DNA from: Qipengyuania gaetbuli | GTDB taxonomy: Bacteria > Pseudomonadota > Alphaproteobacteria > Sphingomonadales > Sphingomonadaceae | Direction of reading: 5' to 3' | Length of the DNA: 64,000 nucleotides | Assembly (NCBI RefSeq): GCF_020171365.1 | Contig: NZ_JAIUZO010000002.1 | Coordinates: 1,761,001-1,825,000, forward strand | The notes under the pieces: generated by a model | Databases searched by the model: none | Told to the model about the DNA's origin: nothing | What the model saw: the letters and a program-made list of their open reading frames with translations, nothing else | In this document: positions 1-8,437 of the stretch, piece after piece | Layout: the number at the start of each line of letters is the position of its first letter | How positions within the stretch are numbered: position 1 is the stretch's first letter | Translations under genes and position numbers: made by a program

Positions 1-798
1 CGCGGCGATTTCGCGCAGCTTTTCGACACCGCGCTTCGAACGGGCGACACCGGCAATCCCGCTGCGTTCGTGGGCGAGCAGGAACTTGGCATAGGTCCAG
101 CCCTTGTTCTCTTCACCAACGAGGTTCTCGACCGGTACGCGCACGTCGGTGAGCCAGGTTTCGTTGACCTCGTAGCCGCCGTCGAGGAGCTTGATCGGCT
201 TCACTTCGACGCCGGGCGTTTTCATGTCGACGAGGATGAAGCTGATGCCTTCCTGCGGTTTGTCGGCATCGGGATCGGTCCGGCACAGGAAAAAGCCCCA
301 GTCGGCATATTGCGCCAAGGTGGTCCAGGTCTTCTGGCCGTTGATGACGTAATGGTCGCCGTCGCGGACCGCGGTGGTCTTAAGCGAAGCGAGGTCCGAA
401 CCGGCGCCCGGTTCGGAATAGCCCTGGCACCACCACACGTCGCCGCTGCGGATGCCGGGCAGGTGCTTCGCCTTCTGCTCTTCATTGCCGAAGGTGTAGA
501 TGACCGGGCCGACCATCGCCACGCCGAACGGGAGCGGCATGAACGCGTTCACGCGGGCGTTCTCTTCCGACCAGATATAGCGCTGGGTCGGCGTCCAGCC
601 GGTGCCGCCATATTCCACCGGCCAGGCAGGTACGGACCAGCCCTTTTCGCCGAGGATCTTGTGCCACGCGACCATGTCTTCGGGCGACATGTCCTCGCGC
701 ATGCCGAAATCGGCGAGATGGGCCGGATAGTTCTGCGAGATGAAGGCGCGCACTTCGTCGCGGAAGGCTTTTTCCTCGGGGGTGAATTCGAGATTCAT
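1..798 (-). CDS. Acyl-CoA dehydrogenase (C-terminus beyond window)
   Basis: Flavoprotein of fatty-acid or acyl-CoA beta-oxidation, 266 codons visible. The start ATG at 796-798 follows a GGAG about 9 nt upstream. The N-terminus (MNLEFTPEEKAFRDEVRAF) is the usual helical acyl-CoA dehydrogenase start. The middle carries the flavin/substrate-binding stretch with QGYSEPGAGSDLA followed by DYH-like VINGQKTWTT. The reading frame stays open to base 1, so the C-terminal helical domain with the catalytic Glu lies outside the window. The family is clear; the acyl substrate cannot be told. It is transcribed away from the MscS gene, separated by about 170 nt. Confidence 0.9.
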   Translation of the reverse strand, partial: MNLEFTPEEKAFRDEVRAFISQNYPAHLADFGMREDMSPEDMVAWHKILGEKGWSVPAWPVEYGGTGWTPTQRYIWSEENARVNAFMPLPFGVAMVGPVIYTFGNEEQKAKHLPGIRSGDVWWCQGYSEPGAGSDLASLKTTAVRDGDHYVINGQKTWTTLAQYADWGFFLCRTDPDADKPQEGISFILVDMKTPGVEVKPIKLLDGGYEVNETWLTDVRVPVENLVGEENKGWTYAKFLLAHERSGIAGVARSKRGVEKLREIAA

Positions 799-966
799 TG
801 GCTCAGGCTCCGATATCCGTTCTGTCCGGCTAGCCCTGTCAGGGCCAGCTCCTGCCGGCTTCCGTCACTCACGTAATGGAAGGTTCGAGCGAATCGCAAC
901 CGTTACGCAACGGAAGGTGCAAGATTCCTTCCCGGTTTCGGGCGCCGGGAACCGGATTCGTGCGGA

Positions 967-2307
967 TCAGGCGCTTGCAGGCGAGGGCAGCGACTTCACG
1001 TGAATGTCCTGCTGCGGATAGGGCATGGTCAGCCCGCGCTTCTCGAACGCCTCTTTCACGCTGCGCGTCAGGTCGCAGTGGACATCCCAGTAGTCCCCTG
1101 CCGCCACCCACGGCCTGCAGACAAACGTCACCGCGCTCGCGCCCAGTTCGGTCGGGCGGATTTCCGGAGCGGGATCGGCAAGGACCTTGGGATGGGCAGC
1201 GACCTGCTGCTGCAGGACATCGAGCACGTCCTGGATGGGGTCGCCGTATGAAGCGCCGAACACCAGGTCGACGCGACGCGTCTCGCTGGCCGTCGCATTC
1301 ACGATGACATTGCCCCAGACGTTCTTGTTGGGGACGATGACGATGCGATTGTCCGGCGTGGCCACGGTGGTACCCACCATGCTGACATTCCTGACCGTGC
1401 CGCCGACGCCGCCGACTTCGATGTAATCGCCTTCGTCGAACGGCTGGTTGATCATGATCATCAGCCCGCTCGCAAGATTGCCGAGCGTATCCTGGAAGGC
1501 GAAGGCGAGGATGAAGGACGCACCCCCGATCAGCGCGAAGACGGGCGTGATGTCGACATCGATCGAAGCGAGGACGATGACGATGCCGGCCAGTATGAAG
1601 AGCCAGAAGAATGCTCCGACGATGAAGGCCTGCAGGAGTTTCGACAGACTGGTGAATCGCCCGATCCAGAGCCGGACGAAACCTTTCGCCACCCGTGCCG
1701 CCAGCACGATGGCACCGAGGGCAAGGAGAGCCACCAGCACCCTTTTCAGCAAGGCAATTCCGCCGTCCGGCCTGCCGAGCCACTCGACCATCGAGCCGAA
1801 CAGGGCCTTGGCGCTGGCCTGCGAGGTTTCTTCGAACAGGATACCGTTCCGGTAAGCCCTCAGGCGGGCGACCTGATCCGGATCGCCGCCCTTCCTTTCG
1901 AGGGAATCGACCACCAGCGTGAACTTCTCGAGCAGCTTGGCGCGCTGTTCGACGAGAGTGATGATCCTGGCGATCTTCGCCTCGTCGGCAGGGTCTTTGC
2001 CACCGACTCTGTCGGCCTGGGCGCGGGCGATTTCCTCGGTTTTTGCGCGGACGAGGCCGAGCCACGTATCGCTGGCCTGCTGCAGTTCATCCGCAGTCAG
2101 CGGTACGAGCAGGTGCGCCAGTTCCGGATTGGATATCTCTGGCCGGGTGACCATGGAGACGAGGTCTTCCTCGCCTGCATCCGCTGCGGTTTCTTCGACA
2201 GCCGGTGCTGCAGTTTCCTCCGCGGCGTCCTGGGCGTTCGCCACATGGGCGAACGCAAGCGTCCAGAACGCCGCGAAGCACAGCGCGATTATCCTTGAAA
2301 CAGCCAA
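967..2307 (-). CDS. MscS-family mechanosensitive ion channel
   Basis: Inner-membrane tension-gated channel protecting against hypo-osmotic shock, 446 aa. A signal peptide (residues 1-26, AHVANAQ end) leads to a charged periplasmic helical segment (about 45-175). Three membrane helices follow (about 184-206, 224-250 and 253-285), the last being the Gly/Ala-rich pore helix (GGASFILAFAFQDTLGNLASG). The MscS beta domain begins with the PFDEGDYIEVGG motif, and an alpha/beta C-terminal domain ends the protein. This is the long-N-terminus MscS class. The start is set by the signal peptide. What it senses beyond tension is unknown. Confidence 0.9.
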   Translation of the reverse strand: MAVSRIIALCFAAFWTLAFAHVANAQDAAEETAAPAVEETAADAGEEDLVSMVTRPEISNPELAHLLVPLTADELQQASDTWLGLVRAKTEEIARAQADRVGGKDPADEAKIARIITLVEQRAKLLEKFTLVVDSLERKGGDPDQVARLRAYRNGILFEETSQASAKALFGSMVEWLGRPDGGIALLKRVLVALLALGAIVLAARVAKGFVRLWIGRFTSLSKLLQAFIVGAFFWLFILAGIVIVLASIDVDITPVFALIGGASFILAFAFQDTLGNLASGLMIMINQPFDEGDYIEVGGVGGTVRNVSMVGTTVATPDNRIVIVPNKNVWGNVIVNATASETRRVDLVFGASYGDPIQDVLDVLQQQVAAHPKVLADPAPEIRPTELGASAVTFVCRPWVAAGDYWDVHCDLTRSVKEAFEKRGLTMPYPQQDIHVKSLPSPASA

Positions 2308-2332
2308 TCCGGCCTCCTCGTCTCGGGCGGCC

Positions 2333-3676
2333 TCAATCCTTTGCCATCAGGTATTCGGCCACCGCCTGGTAGGCGGGCAGCGAGGTAGGATCGATCCTGC
2401 CGTTCGCTGCTGTCGGGAAGGAAGCGAAGCGCACCAGCACCATCTCTGCCGTAGGATCGACATAGATGGTCTGGCCATGCACACCGCGGGCGGCATAGGC
2501 GCCGTGCTCGTTATGGAAGACCCACCACTGGCTGGTGTAGCTGCCGTTCGGAATGGTCGGGAAGCCGGCGAATTTCGACGGATCGCCGCCTTGCCGGATT
2601 CGCTGCGCTACTTCTGCAGGGAAGAGCCTGCGGCCGTTGATGACCCCCTCGTCGAGCATGAGCTGGCCGAGCCGGCCAAGGTCCCTCAGGCTCGCGGTGA
2701 GACCGCCACCGGCGAAGGGCACGCCCTTGCCGTCGACCGTCTGGTAGGCGGCCTGTTCCGCGCCCATCTTCGACCACAGCCGTTCGGATGCGAGCTGGGT
2801 CACTTCCTTCCCGGTCACGCGGGTGATGATCCAGCCGAGCATGTCGGAATTGATCGTCTTGTAGTGGAACTCGTCACCGTGGCGCCCTTCGGGCTGCACC
2901 TGCTGGAGGTATTCCCAATAGCCGTTCGGGCCCTTGTAGCCTTCGGGCTTGGGCAGCGGGCTGGCGGCGCGGGAATAGACCCAGATATCGGCATTGGGAT
3001 CGGCGTAATTCTCCGAATATTTCACGCCGGTGGTCATATCCATGACCTCGCGCACGGTCGCCGTGGCGAAAGCGCTACCCTTGATTTCGGGAATGATGTC
3101 GATGACGCGCTTGGTTTCATCGAGCGTGCCCTCGGTCACGAGGATCTGGGCGAGAAGGCCGGTCAGCGACTTGGTCATCGACATGGCGGCGTGCTTGCCA
3201 TCTTCGGTCAGGCAGCCCGAGTATTTCTCGTACACCACCCGGCCCTTGTGCATGATCAGCATGCCGTCGGTGTAATTGGCGCCGAGCGAATCCTTCCACG
3301 TCATCTGCCCGTCCGAATTCATCGGCGTGAATGTCAGTGCGTCGATCTCTTCCGCGTACTGCGTAAGTTCGTCGGGCGTCAGGTAGGACAGCGGAACCGG
3401 CGCGCCGAGCCCTCGGCTGATTTCTTCCGTCGGAAGGAATTCGCGCAGGTGGCAAACGCTCCACCGCAGGCGAGGGAAGCTGAAATAGACCGAATCGGGC
3501 TGGGTGATGATCTTGTCGGCAGGCGGCGGCGAACCGACCATCCAGCCGAGTACGCGCGGATCGGATTCCTCTGCCGAAAGGGGCGGCTGACCCTGCTGGG
3601 CCGATGCCGATGCCGAAAGGCCTGCAGCGACAGCAAGCGAAAGCCCCATCGCGGGGAGTCTGGAAATGAAACGCAT
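2333..3676 (-). CDS. Secreted serine hydrolase, beta-lactamase/class C type
   Basis: Periplasmic penicillin-binding-protein-like hydrolase, 447 aa. The nucleophile motif SxxK is SMTK at residues 166-169, and a Tyr-containing motif (YSENY) lies about 50 residues later. A signal peptide ends at SASAQQ. The start ATG at 3674-3676 has AGGGAG about 7 nt upstream; an upstream in-frame start at 3703 would overlap the neighbouring gene and has no such site. Members of this family include esterases, D-aminopeptidases and 6-aminohexanoate-dimer-like hydrolases, so the substrate is open. It is probably co-transcribed with the two small secreted proteins upstream. Confidence 0.85.
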   Translation of the reverse strand: MRFISRLPAMGLSLAVAAGLSASASAQQGQPPLSAEESDPRVLGWMVGSPPPADKIITQPDSVYFSFPRLRWSVCHLREFLPTEEISRGLGAPVPLSYLTPDELTQYAEEIDALTFTPMNSDGQMTWKDSLGANYTDGMLIMHKGRVVYEKYSGCLTEDGKHAAMSMTKSLTGLLAQILVTEGTLDETKRVIDIIPEIKGSAFATATVREVMDMTTGVKYSENYADPNADIWVYSRAASPLPKPEGYKGPNGYWEYLQQVQPEGRHGDEFHYKTINSDMLGWIITRVTGKEVTQLASERLWSKMGAEQAAYQTVDGKGVPFAGGGLTASLRDLGRLGQLMLDEGVINGRRLFPAEVAQRIRQGGDPSKFAGFPTIPNGSYTSQWWVFHNEHGAYAARGVHGQTIYVDPTAEMVLVRFASFPTAANGRIDPTSLPAYQAVAEYLMAKD

Positions 3677-3699
3677 GGAATTACTCCCTGTTCGAGGCC

Positions 3700-4149
3700 T
3701 CAATCGTCATCCGTGACAGCAGCGATCACGCCGATCACGGCCGCTCCGACGAGCACGCCCGTCAGGACATCCGCACCGTCATTGTCGGTCCGCTTGTAAT
3801 ACCGGCGAAGGTAATCGTTGCGGTTCCAGTAGCGTCCGTCACGCCACCAGCGACCGTTGCCGCGGTAGAACCGGTCGTAATAATCCTCGCGGATTTCGCG
3901 GCTCACTTCGCGCCGTGCTTCGCGGCGTTCGCGGGCGACTTCGCGATTGGCCTTGCGGTATTCGCGCTCGACGCATTCGCGGTCCTTGCAGCGCCTGATG
4001 CGTTCGTCCGCTTCCCGCCTCTCGCGATTGACCTCGCGGTTGGCTTCGCGGATTTCCCGGCGCACTTCCCAGCTCTGTGCCTGCACTTCGGACGGGATAG
4101 CCGTGAGAACGGTTACCGTGCCGAGCGCCATCAATATTTTGGCGTACAT
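3700..4149 (-). CDS. Small secreted Arg/Glu-repeat protein
   Basis: 149-aa protein of unknown function. A signal peptide (cleavage near SEVQAQ) is followed by a long, highly charged helix built of repeated R-E-x-R-E and EANREV-like units (about residues 28-92). An aromatic patch comes next (RFYRGNGRWWRDGRYW), then a hydrophobic C-terminal helix (about 128-145) before an acidic end. The charged stretch should form a single alpha-helix or coiled coil in the periplasm, and the C-terminal helix could anchor it in a membrane. It lies 3 nt from the next upstream gene, so both probably share a transcript. Confidence 0.6.
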   Translation of the reverse strand: MYAKILMALGTVTVLTAIPSEVQAQSWEVRREIREANREVNRERREADERIRRCKDRECVEREYRKANREVARERREARREVSREIREDYYDRFYRGNGRWWRDGRYWNRNDYLRRYYKRTDNDGADVLTGVLVGAAVIGVIAAVTDDD

Positions 4150-4152
4150 GGC

Positions 4153-4539
4153 TCAGCCCTCCTGTGCCGCGCCGCGGAATTTCGCCGCGCGCCGTTCGTA
4201 CTGCTTGAGGACTTCGGCGCAGTTCTCGGTCTCGACGGCAACACTGGTGCCGTAACCGAAGGCGGAGGAGAACAGGAAGGCGCGGTCGACACCGAGCAGC
4301 CGGGCGATGGAGGCGTTCATGTCCAGCACGTCCCGCTCAAAAGCGACCTGCTGGCTTTCGGCGACGCACCCGCGCGAGAGACCGGCGATGTAGCCGAAAT
4401 TCTTGAGGCCGTTATCGACCTGCTCTTCCTGGCTGAGCGTTTCGCCGGCATCGTCCTGCGCTACTGCAGGCGACAGGCCCATGGTGGCCATGGCAAGGGC
4501 GCCAGCGCCGAGAGATTTTCCAAGAAGCTTTTTCATCAC
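4153..4539 (-). CDS. Small secreted hypothetical protein
   Basis: 128-aa predicted periplasmic protein. A signal peptide runs to about residue 28 (LSPAVAQDD). The mature part is helical and contains two Cys (GLSRGCVAE and ENCAEV) that could form a disulfide. No family is recognised. It heads a likely three-gene transcript with the Arg/Glu-repeat protein and the serine hydrolase. Two adjacent Met codons (4539 or 4536) are possible starts. Confidence 0.6.
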   Translation of the reverse strand: MMKKLLGKSLGAGALAMATMGLSPAVAQDDAGETLSQEEQVDNGLKNFGYIAGLSRGCVAESQQVAFERDVLDMNASIARLLGVDRAFLFSSAFGYGTSVAVETENCAEVLKQYERRAAKFRGAAQEG

Positions 4540-4610
4540 TGTCTCTCCTCAATTCGAAAGCCGCTGTCCGGGTAAGGCGCGACTTCATTGGGCCCGACGG
4601 CCCGATCCGG

Positions 4611-6089
4611 TCACATATTGACGACGAGATTCACAAAGCCACCCGTCCACGCGGGTGCATCACCACCGAAGGCATTCTCGATCCCCTTGCCGGGAATGGA
4701 GATGCTGAACCCTCCGGTCAGGAAGGCATTGGGCGTCAGTACGCGGGTGTATTCGATGAAGAAATCGTCCGCGAGATGGTTGGCGGTGACGCCGGCAATC
4801 ACGGCGCCCAAATCGTCGGTGATCTCGAGTCGGGTTGCCTGGCCGAACTGGATCGGGCTGCGCTGCTCGTTCACCCGGATGTGCGCGGCCCTCAGCGTCA
4901 GGAAGTCACGCGGGCTGGGCATGGTCTTGAGCGTCAGCTGGTGCGACTGCACGTTCGAGTTGATGAAGACGAGCGCCGCCTTCGAACCCGTGGCCCAGCT
5001 TGCGGGCGAGCCTTCGTAGTTGAGCGGGTCGAACCGCTCCAGTTCGGGCGTGTCGGGATCGTCGCCCGAGAAGGTCTGGTAGGAATAGAACAGGTCGGGG
5101 CGCCACGGCTTGTCGTTCCAGGCATGACCGATCTTGATGCGTCCACCCCACGCGTCGAGGCTGACGCGGTCGTTCCATTCATAGGCACCGTCGAGGCCGA
5201 CATAGAAGCCGGGCAGCGCACCCTTGGCCGGGTGGAACATGCCGTAGAATGACAGCGCGTTGAGGCCCTCGCGCCCGCCGTCGAGGAATGCGGGCGGACC
5301 GTTGCCGCCCGGCGCTGCCTGCGGATACGGAGCGCCCGATTGCAGGACGTTGACGTAGCTGACGCCGGCGAAATCGGTCTTGTCGAAATCGTAGCGGATG
5401 TCGCCGCCGACGCTGTGCGTCTTGGTGTTGTTCGATGCGAGCTCGTTCGGGTCGATGAAGAATCCGGTCGCGGTAAGGCCCTGGTAGCGGAAGCGGCCGA
5501 TGATGGTGCGCTCCCACGCCTTGCGCGGGCCAAGCTTGACGGCACCGCGTTCGAAACCGTTGGAAGCACCGTTGGAAATCAGCATGCCCGTGCCGAGCTT
5601 CAGTTCCTGCGCACCGGCCGACAGGTCGAACTGGCCGGTTTCGACCGAGCCCGTGCGGAAGCCGACATAGGCCTCTTCGATGGTTACGCGGCTGGTGTTC
5701 TGCTGGTCGAAGGCGTCAGTACCGAGCGTCGCCGAGGCGACCATGGAAAAGCCGCCGTAGAACTGGATGTCCGAGCTTGCGTCATGGGTGATCTCGACGC
5801 CCGGCTTCACATAGAATTCGAGCCATTGCGTGTCCGAATCGAAACCGGCCGAGGGAGCGAACTTGTCCGCCAGGTTCCAGTAGAGATTTTCTTCGGCGAC
5901 GGCGTTTACGCCGCCTTCGAACGTATACTTGATCTGGGTCGGGCCTTGGTCGGCGGCGGGTTCGGCATCCTGCGCGAATGCGGGCGATCCGAAGGCGAGT
6001 GGCGAAACAGCGGCGGCCAGCAACACGAGGGGTCTGACGCGCATCGCGCGAAACCCACGAGCGGTAGAACTGTCACCTTCTGCATGCAT
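4611..6089 (-). CDS. Alginate-export-type outer-membrane porin
   Basis: 492-aa predicted outer-membrane beta-barrel. A long signal region ends at SPAFAQDAE. The mature protein shows alternating amphipathic strands with many aromatic girdle residues, Gly-rich turns (DGGREGLNALSFYGMFHP), and ends GGFVNLVVNM, giving a short C-terminal strand. The overall pattern fits the alginate_exp barrel family, found in many proteobacteria lacking alginate. The start at 6089 is supported by AGGGAGG 7 nt upstream. It is divergent from a DNA-binding protein 126 nt away, which may regulate it. The substrate is unknown. Confidence 0.8.
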   Translation of the reverse strand: MHAEGDSSTARGFRAMRVRPLVLLAAAVSPLAFGSPAFAQDAEPAADQGPTQIKYTFEGGVNAVAEENLYWNLADKFAPSAGFDSDTQWLEFYVKPGVEITHDASSDIQFYGGFSMVASATLGTDAFDQQNTSRVTIEEAYVGFRTGSVETGQFDLSAGAQELKLGTGMLISNGASNGFERGAVKLGPRKAWERTIIGRFRYQGLTATGFFIDPNELASNNTKTHSVGGDIRYDFDKTDFAGVSYVNVLQSGAPYPQAAPGGNGPPAFLDGGREGLNALSFYGMFHPAKGALPGFYVGLDGAYEWNDRVSLDAWGGRIKIGHAWNDKPWRPDLFYSYQTFSGDDPDTPELERFDPLNYEGSPASWATGSKAALVFINSNVQSHQLTLKTMPSPRDFLTLRAAHIRVNEQRSPIQFGQATRLEITDDLGAVIAGVTANHLADDFFIEYTRVLTPNAFLTGGFSISIPGKGIENAFGGDAPAWTGGFVNLVVNM

Positions 6090-6172
6090 ACGCCAACCTC
6101 CCTGAAAGGAATGAATGGCGACCCGACTGGCCCTATGCGCCTCAAATGATGCGATTTACCAGCTACCAATTA

Positions 6173-6183
6173 CCCAAAATGGG
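6173..6183. promoter_or_regulatory. Possible operator between porin and regulator genes
   Basis: The short inverted repeat CCCA-AAA-TGGG lies in the 126-nt divergent spacer between the porin (starts 6089) and the winged-helix protein (starts 6216). Its position suggests an operator for the latter, but the palindrome is only 4+4 bp, so this is inference. Confidence 0.25.
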
Positions 6184-6215
6184 CACTAAACGCAATTTTC
6201 CTGTCGGGCGCTTTA

Positions 6216-6692
6216 ATGGGGGTGGAATTGCCCAATATCGCCGAAGAACATTTTTCCCTCCTCTGGCCGCGCCATGTCGAAGGCATGATCGCCCTCTTGT
6301 CCGAGTTGAGGGATGCATTCGGCGGCGATCTCGATGCCGCACTCATCATGGCGGTCGTCGGTGCGGCCCTGCTGCCGGCTGACAGATTGCCCGTCTCGTT
6401 CAGCTATGCCGATCTGCTCGCGCGCAAGAACATCGATTTCCGCAAGCCCTTGAACACGCTCTCGATCGCGCAGGTCACCGGGATTCCTCGCGAGACCGTC
6501 AGGCGCAAGATCGCGAAGATGGAAGAGAAGAACTGGATTGCTCGCGACAGCAAGGGGCACTGGCAGATCGGATCGCGCGGGTCGGAGGATCTTCGGCCGA
6601 TGACGGAACTGTCGCTCAAATACATCTCCAGCATTGCCGAGGGGCTGGATCTTGCGAGAAACGGAAAAGCCGACGCCTTGCGAATTATCTGA
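6216..6692 (+). CDS. Winged-helix transcriptional regulator
   Basis: 158-aa DNA-binding protein. A helical N-terminal half is followed by a helix-turn-helix of Crp/MarR style (LNTLSIAQVTGIPRETVRRK, about residues 80-100), a wing (NWIARDSKGHWQI) and a C-terminal helix. It has no cyclic-nucleotide domain, so it is not a full Crp protein. Divergent position suggests control of the porin at 4611-6089. The ribosome-binding site is weak, and a GTG two codons downstream is an alternative start. The effector is unknown. Confidence 0.75.
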   Translation: MGVELPNIAEEHFSLLWPRHVEGMIALLSELRDAFGGDLDAALIMAVVGAALLPADRLPVSFSYADLLARKNIDFRKPLNTLSIAQVTGIPRETVRRKIAKMEEKNWIARDSKGHWQIGSRGSEDLRPMTELSLKYISSIAEGLDLARNGKADALRII

Positions 6693-6709
6693 AAGCGGCG
6701 GGGCGCTCG

Positions 6710-8323
6710 CTATTCCATCACCTGCGCCAGCATCGCCTGCATCGAGGCGCGCTGTTCCGGGTTCTGTACGACCGCCAGCGATCGTTCGATCACCGATGGC
6801 GGATCGAGCCTGCGGGCCATGGTCTGCGCTTCCTCGGGCCTGCCCATCGCCGCAAGGCACAAGGTCAGGCCGAAAATGCCGGGACTGTGATCGGGAGCAA
6901 GATGCAGCGATTCCGATAGCACCATATGCGCTTCGTCCAGCCGTCCCAGCCCGACGAGGCACAGGCCCTTGCCCGAAAGCAGGCCGTAGCGCCGCGCGGA
7001 ATGGGGATCGAGCCTCAGGGATTCCTCGAAATGCTCGATGCCTTCTTCCGGTCGACCGGCCGCAAGCGCAGTCCATCCGGCGTAGAGGCGGGTGAGGGCC
7101 GAGCCGGGATTTACCTCCAGCGCGCGGCCGATGAGGCGCTCCGCTGTCGGCAGGTCTTCGCCGAGCGCCACGAGCACCCCGGCGCCGTGCGCCAGCACAT
7201 AGGTGTCCTCTCCCCGCAGGCGCAGGGCGAGGTCGAGGTAACGATGCGCCTTTTCGCGGTGCTCCTCGCCGTTCTCGTCCCACTGCGAATTGTAATAGAC
7301 CGCATGGCTCATCGCCAGAATGACGGCGGCCCATGCGAATTTCGGGTCGAGGCGTAGCGCTTCCTCGGCGGCCTCGATCGCGACTTCCATGTCCTCGCGA
7401 TCCCAGCTCATGGTGGCGGCGTTGGCCCGCAGGAAGAGCTCGTAGGCGCCGGGGGAACTGGTCGGCCGCTCCACCGCGCGGCGGGTTTCGAGCGCCTCGA
7501 TCGTCGCGTCGATCGCGCTGGCGACCGAATTGGCGATGCGGTCCTGTAGTTCGAAGACATCTTCGAGCTCGTCGTCGAAACGGCCGGCCCAGACCTGCGC
7601 CCCGCCTTCGCCGTCGATCAGCGACACTGCAATGCGAACTCGTCCGCTGGCCCTGCGCACGCTGCCTACGAGCAGGTAGCGCACCCCCAGTTCGAGCGCT
7701 ATTTCCGGCAGGGGCAACGTGCTGTCGCGGTAGACCCTGCTGGTCGAAGCTCCGAGAACGAAAAGGACATTGAACCGCGAGAGGACGGTGGCGATTTCCT
7801 CGACGATGCCGTCGGCGAAATACTCGTCGCTTTCCTGCGGCGAAAGATCCTTGAAGGGCAGGACGGCGATGCTCGGAATGGTTGCCTTCTGGGTGCCCAT
7901 GGCAGGCCGGGGTGAGGCCTTGGGCACCGGCTCGCCGGCTTCGGCCAGTTCCTCGATCGTTGCCAGCAGGCGGTGCCAGGCAGGGCTTTCCTTGCCGTCC
8001 CACCCGCTCATGTCGAGGCAGTGGATCTGGTTGAAGGGGAGAGGCGGCTGCGCTCCGTCGAGCGTGACCTGGACCAGCTTGCCATCCTGCCGGGCCGTAT
8101 CGGCTTCCGCCCGCACCCATTGCGACCGCGCGGCTGCCGATGACCAGAGGGCCACGACCGCTTCTGCATCGCGCAGGCGTTCCTCGATCACCTCGGCATA
8201 GGCACGGTGTGCGGGAAGCTGGTCGTCGCGCCAGACCTTGTAGCCGTGGAGGCGCAGCATCTCCGCCAGCAAGCGCGCCTTGCGCTCGTCCGCCCGGGCA
8301 TAGGAAATGAAGATCCCGCTCAT
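6710..8323 (-). CDS. TIR domain / TolB-like / TPR protein
   Basis: 537-aa three-part protein. The N-terminal TIR domain (about 1-125) starts GIFISYARADE. It has the conserved segment SQWVRAE, whose Glu (E73) is where NADase TIR domains place the catalytic acid. Residues about 148-270 match the TolB-like or cyclase-associated domain (IAVLPFKDLSPQESDEYFADG, then GSVRRASGRVRIAVSLID). The rest is TPR helices. TIR domains in bacteria act as NAD-consuming effectors or as adaptors. TIR-TolB-TPR proteins are common in alphaproteobacteria, but their role is mostly undefined. It is divergent from the lipoxygenase operon, 114 nt away. Confidence 0.85.
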   Translation of the reverse strand: MSGIFISYARADERKARLLAEMLRLHGYKVWRDDQLPAHRAYAEVIEERLRDAEAVVALWSSAAARSQWVRAEADTARQDGKLVQVTLDGAQPPLPFNQIHCLDMSGWDGKESPAWHRLLATIEELAEAGEPVPKASPRPAMGTQKATIPSIAVLPFKDLSPQESDEYFADGIVEEIATVLSRFNVLFVLGASTSRVYRDSTLPLPEIALELGVRYLLVGSVRRASGRVRIAVSLIDGEGGAQVWAGRFDDELEDVFELQDRIANSVASAIDATIEALETRRAVERPTSSPGAYELFLRANAATMSWDREDMEVAIEAAEEALRLDPKFAWAAVILAMSHAVYYNSQWDENGEEHREKAHRYLDLALRLRGEDTYVLAHGAGVLVALGEDLPTAERLIGRALEVNPGSALTRLYAGWTALAAGRPEEGIEHFEESLRLDPHSARRYGLLSGKGLCLVGLGRLDEAHMVLSESLHLAPDHSPGIFGLTLCLAAMGRPEEAQTMARRLDPPSVIERSLAVVQNPEQRASMQAMLAQVME

Positions 8324-8437
8324 GGAATGCCGACCTATAACGCCTCCCTGTTTCGACCAAGCCCTTTGTTCCCCGCACGGGACACGGCGGTCAACCGCAG
8401 ATTGACTGGCGCCAAACCTGCTGACAGACTTTGCTTC

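Noticed and set aside
6216..6692. Full-length Crp/Fnr regulator
   Set aside because: A Crp-like helix-turn-helix is present, but the cyclic-nucleotide beta-roll is missing, so only a winged-helix call is made.
8207..8437. Upstream extension of the lipoxygenase
   Set aside because: It would cross the divergent promoter and overlap the TIR gene. The extension has no family resemblance.
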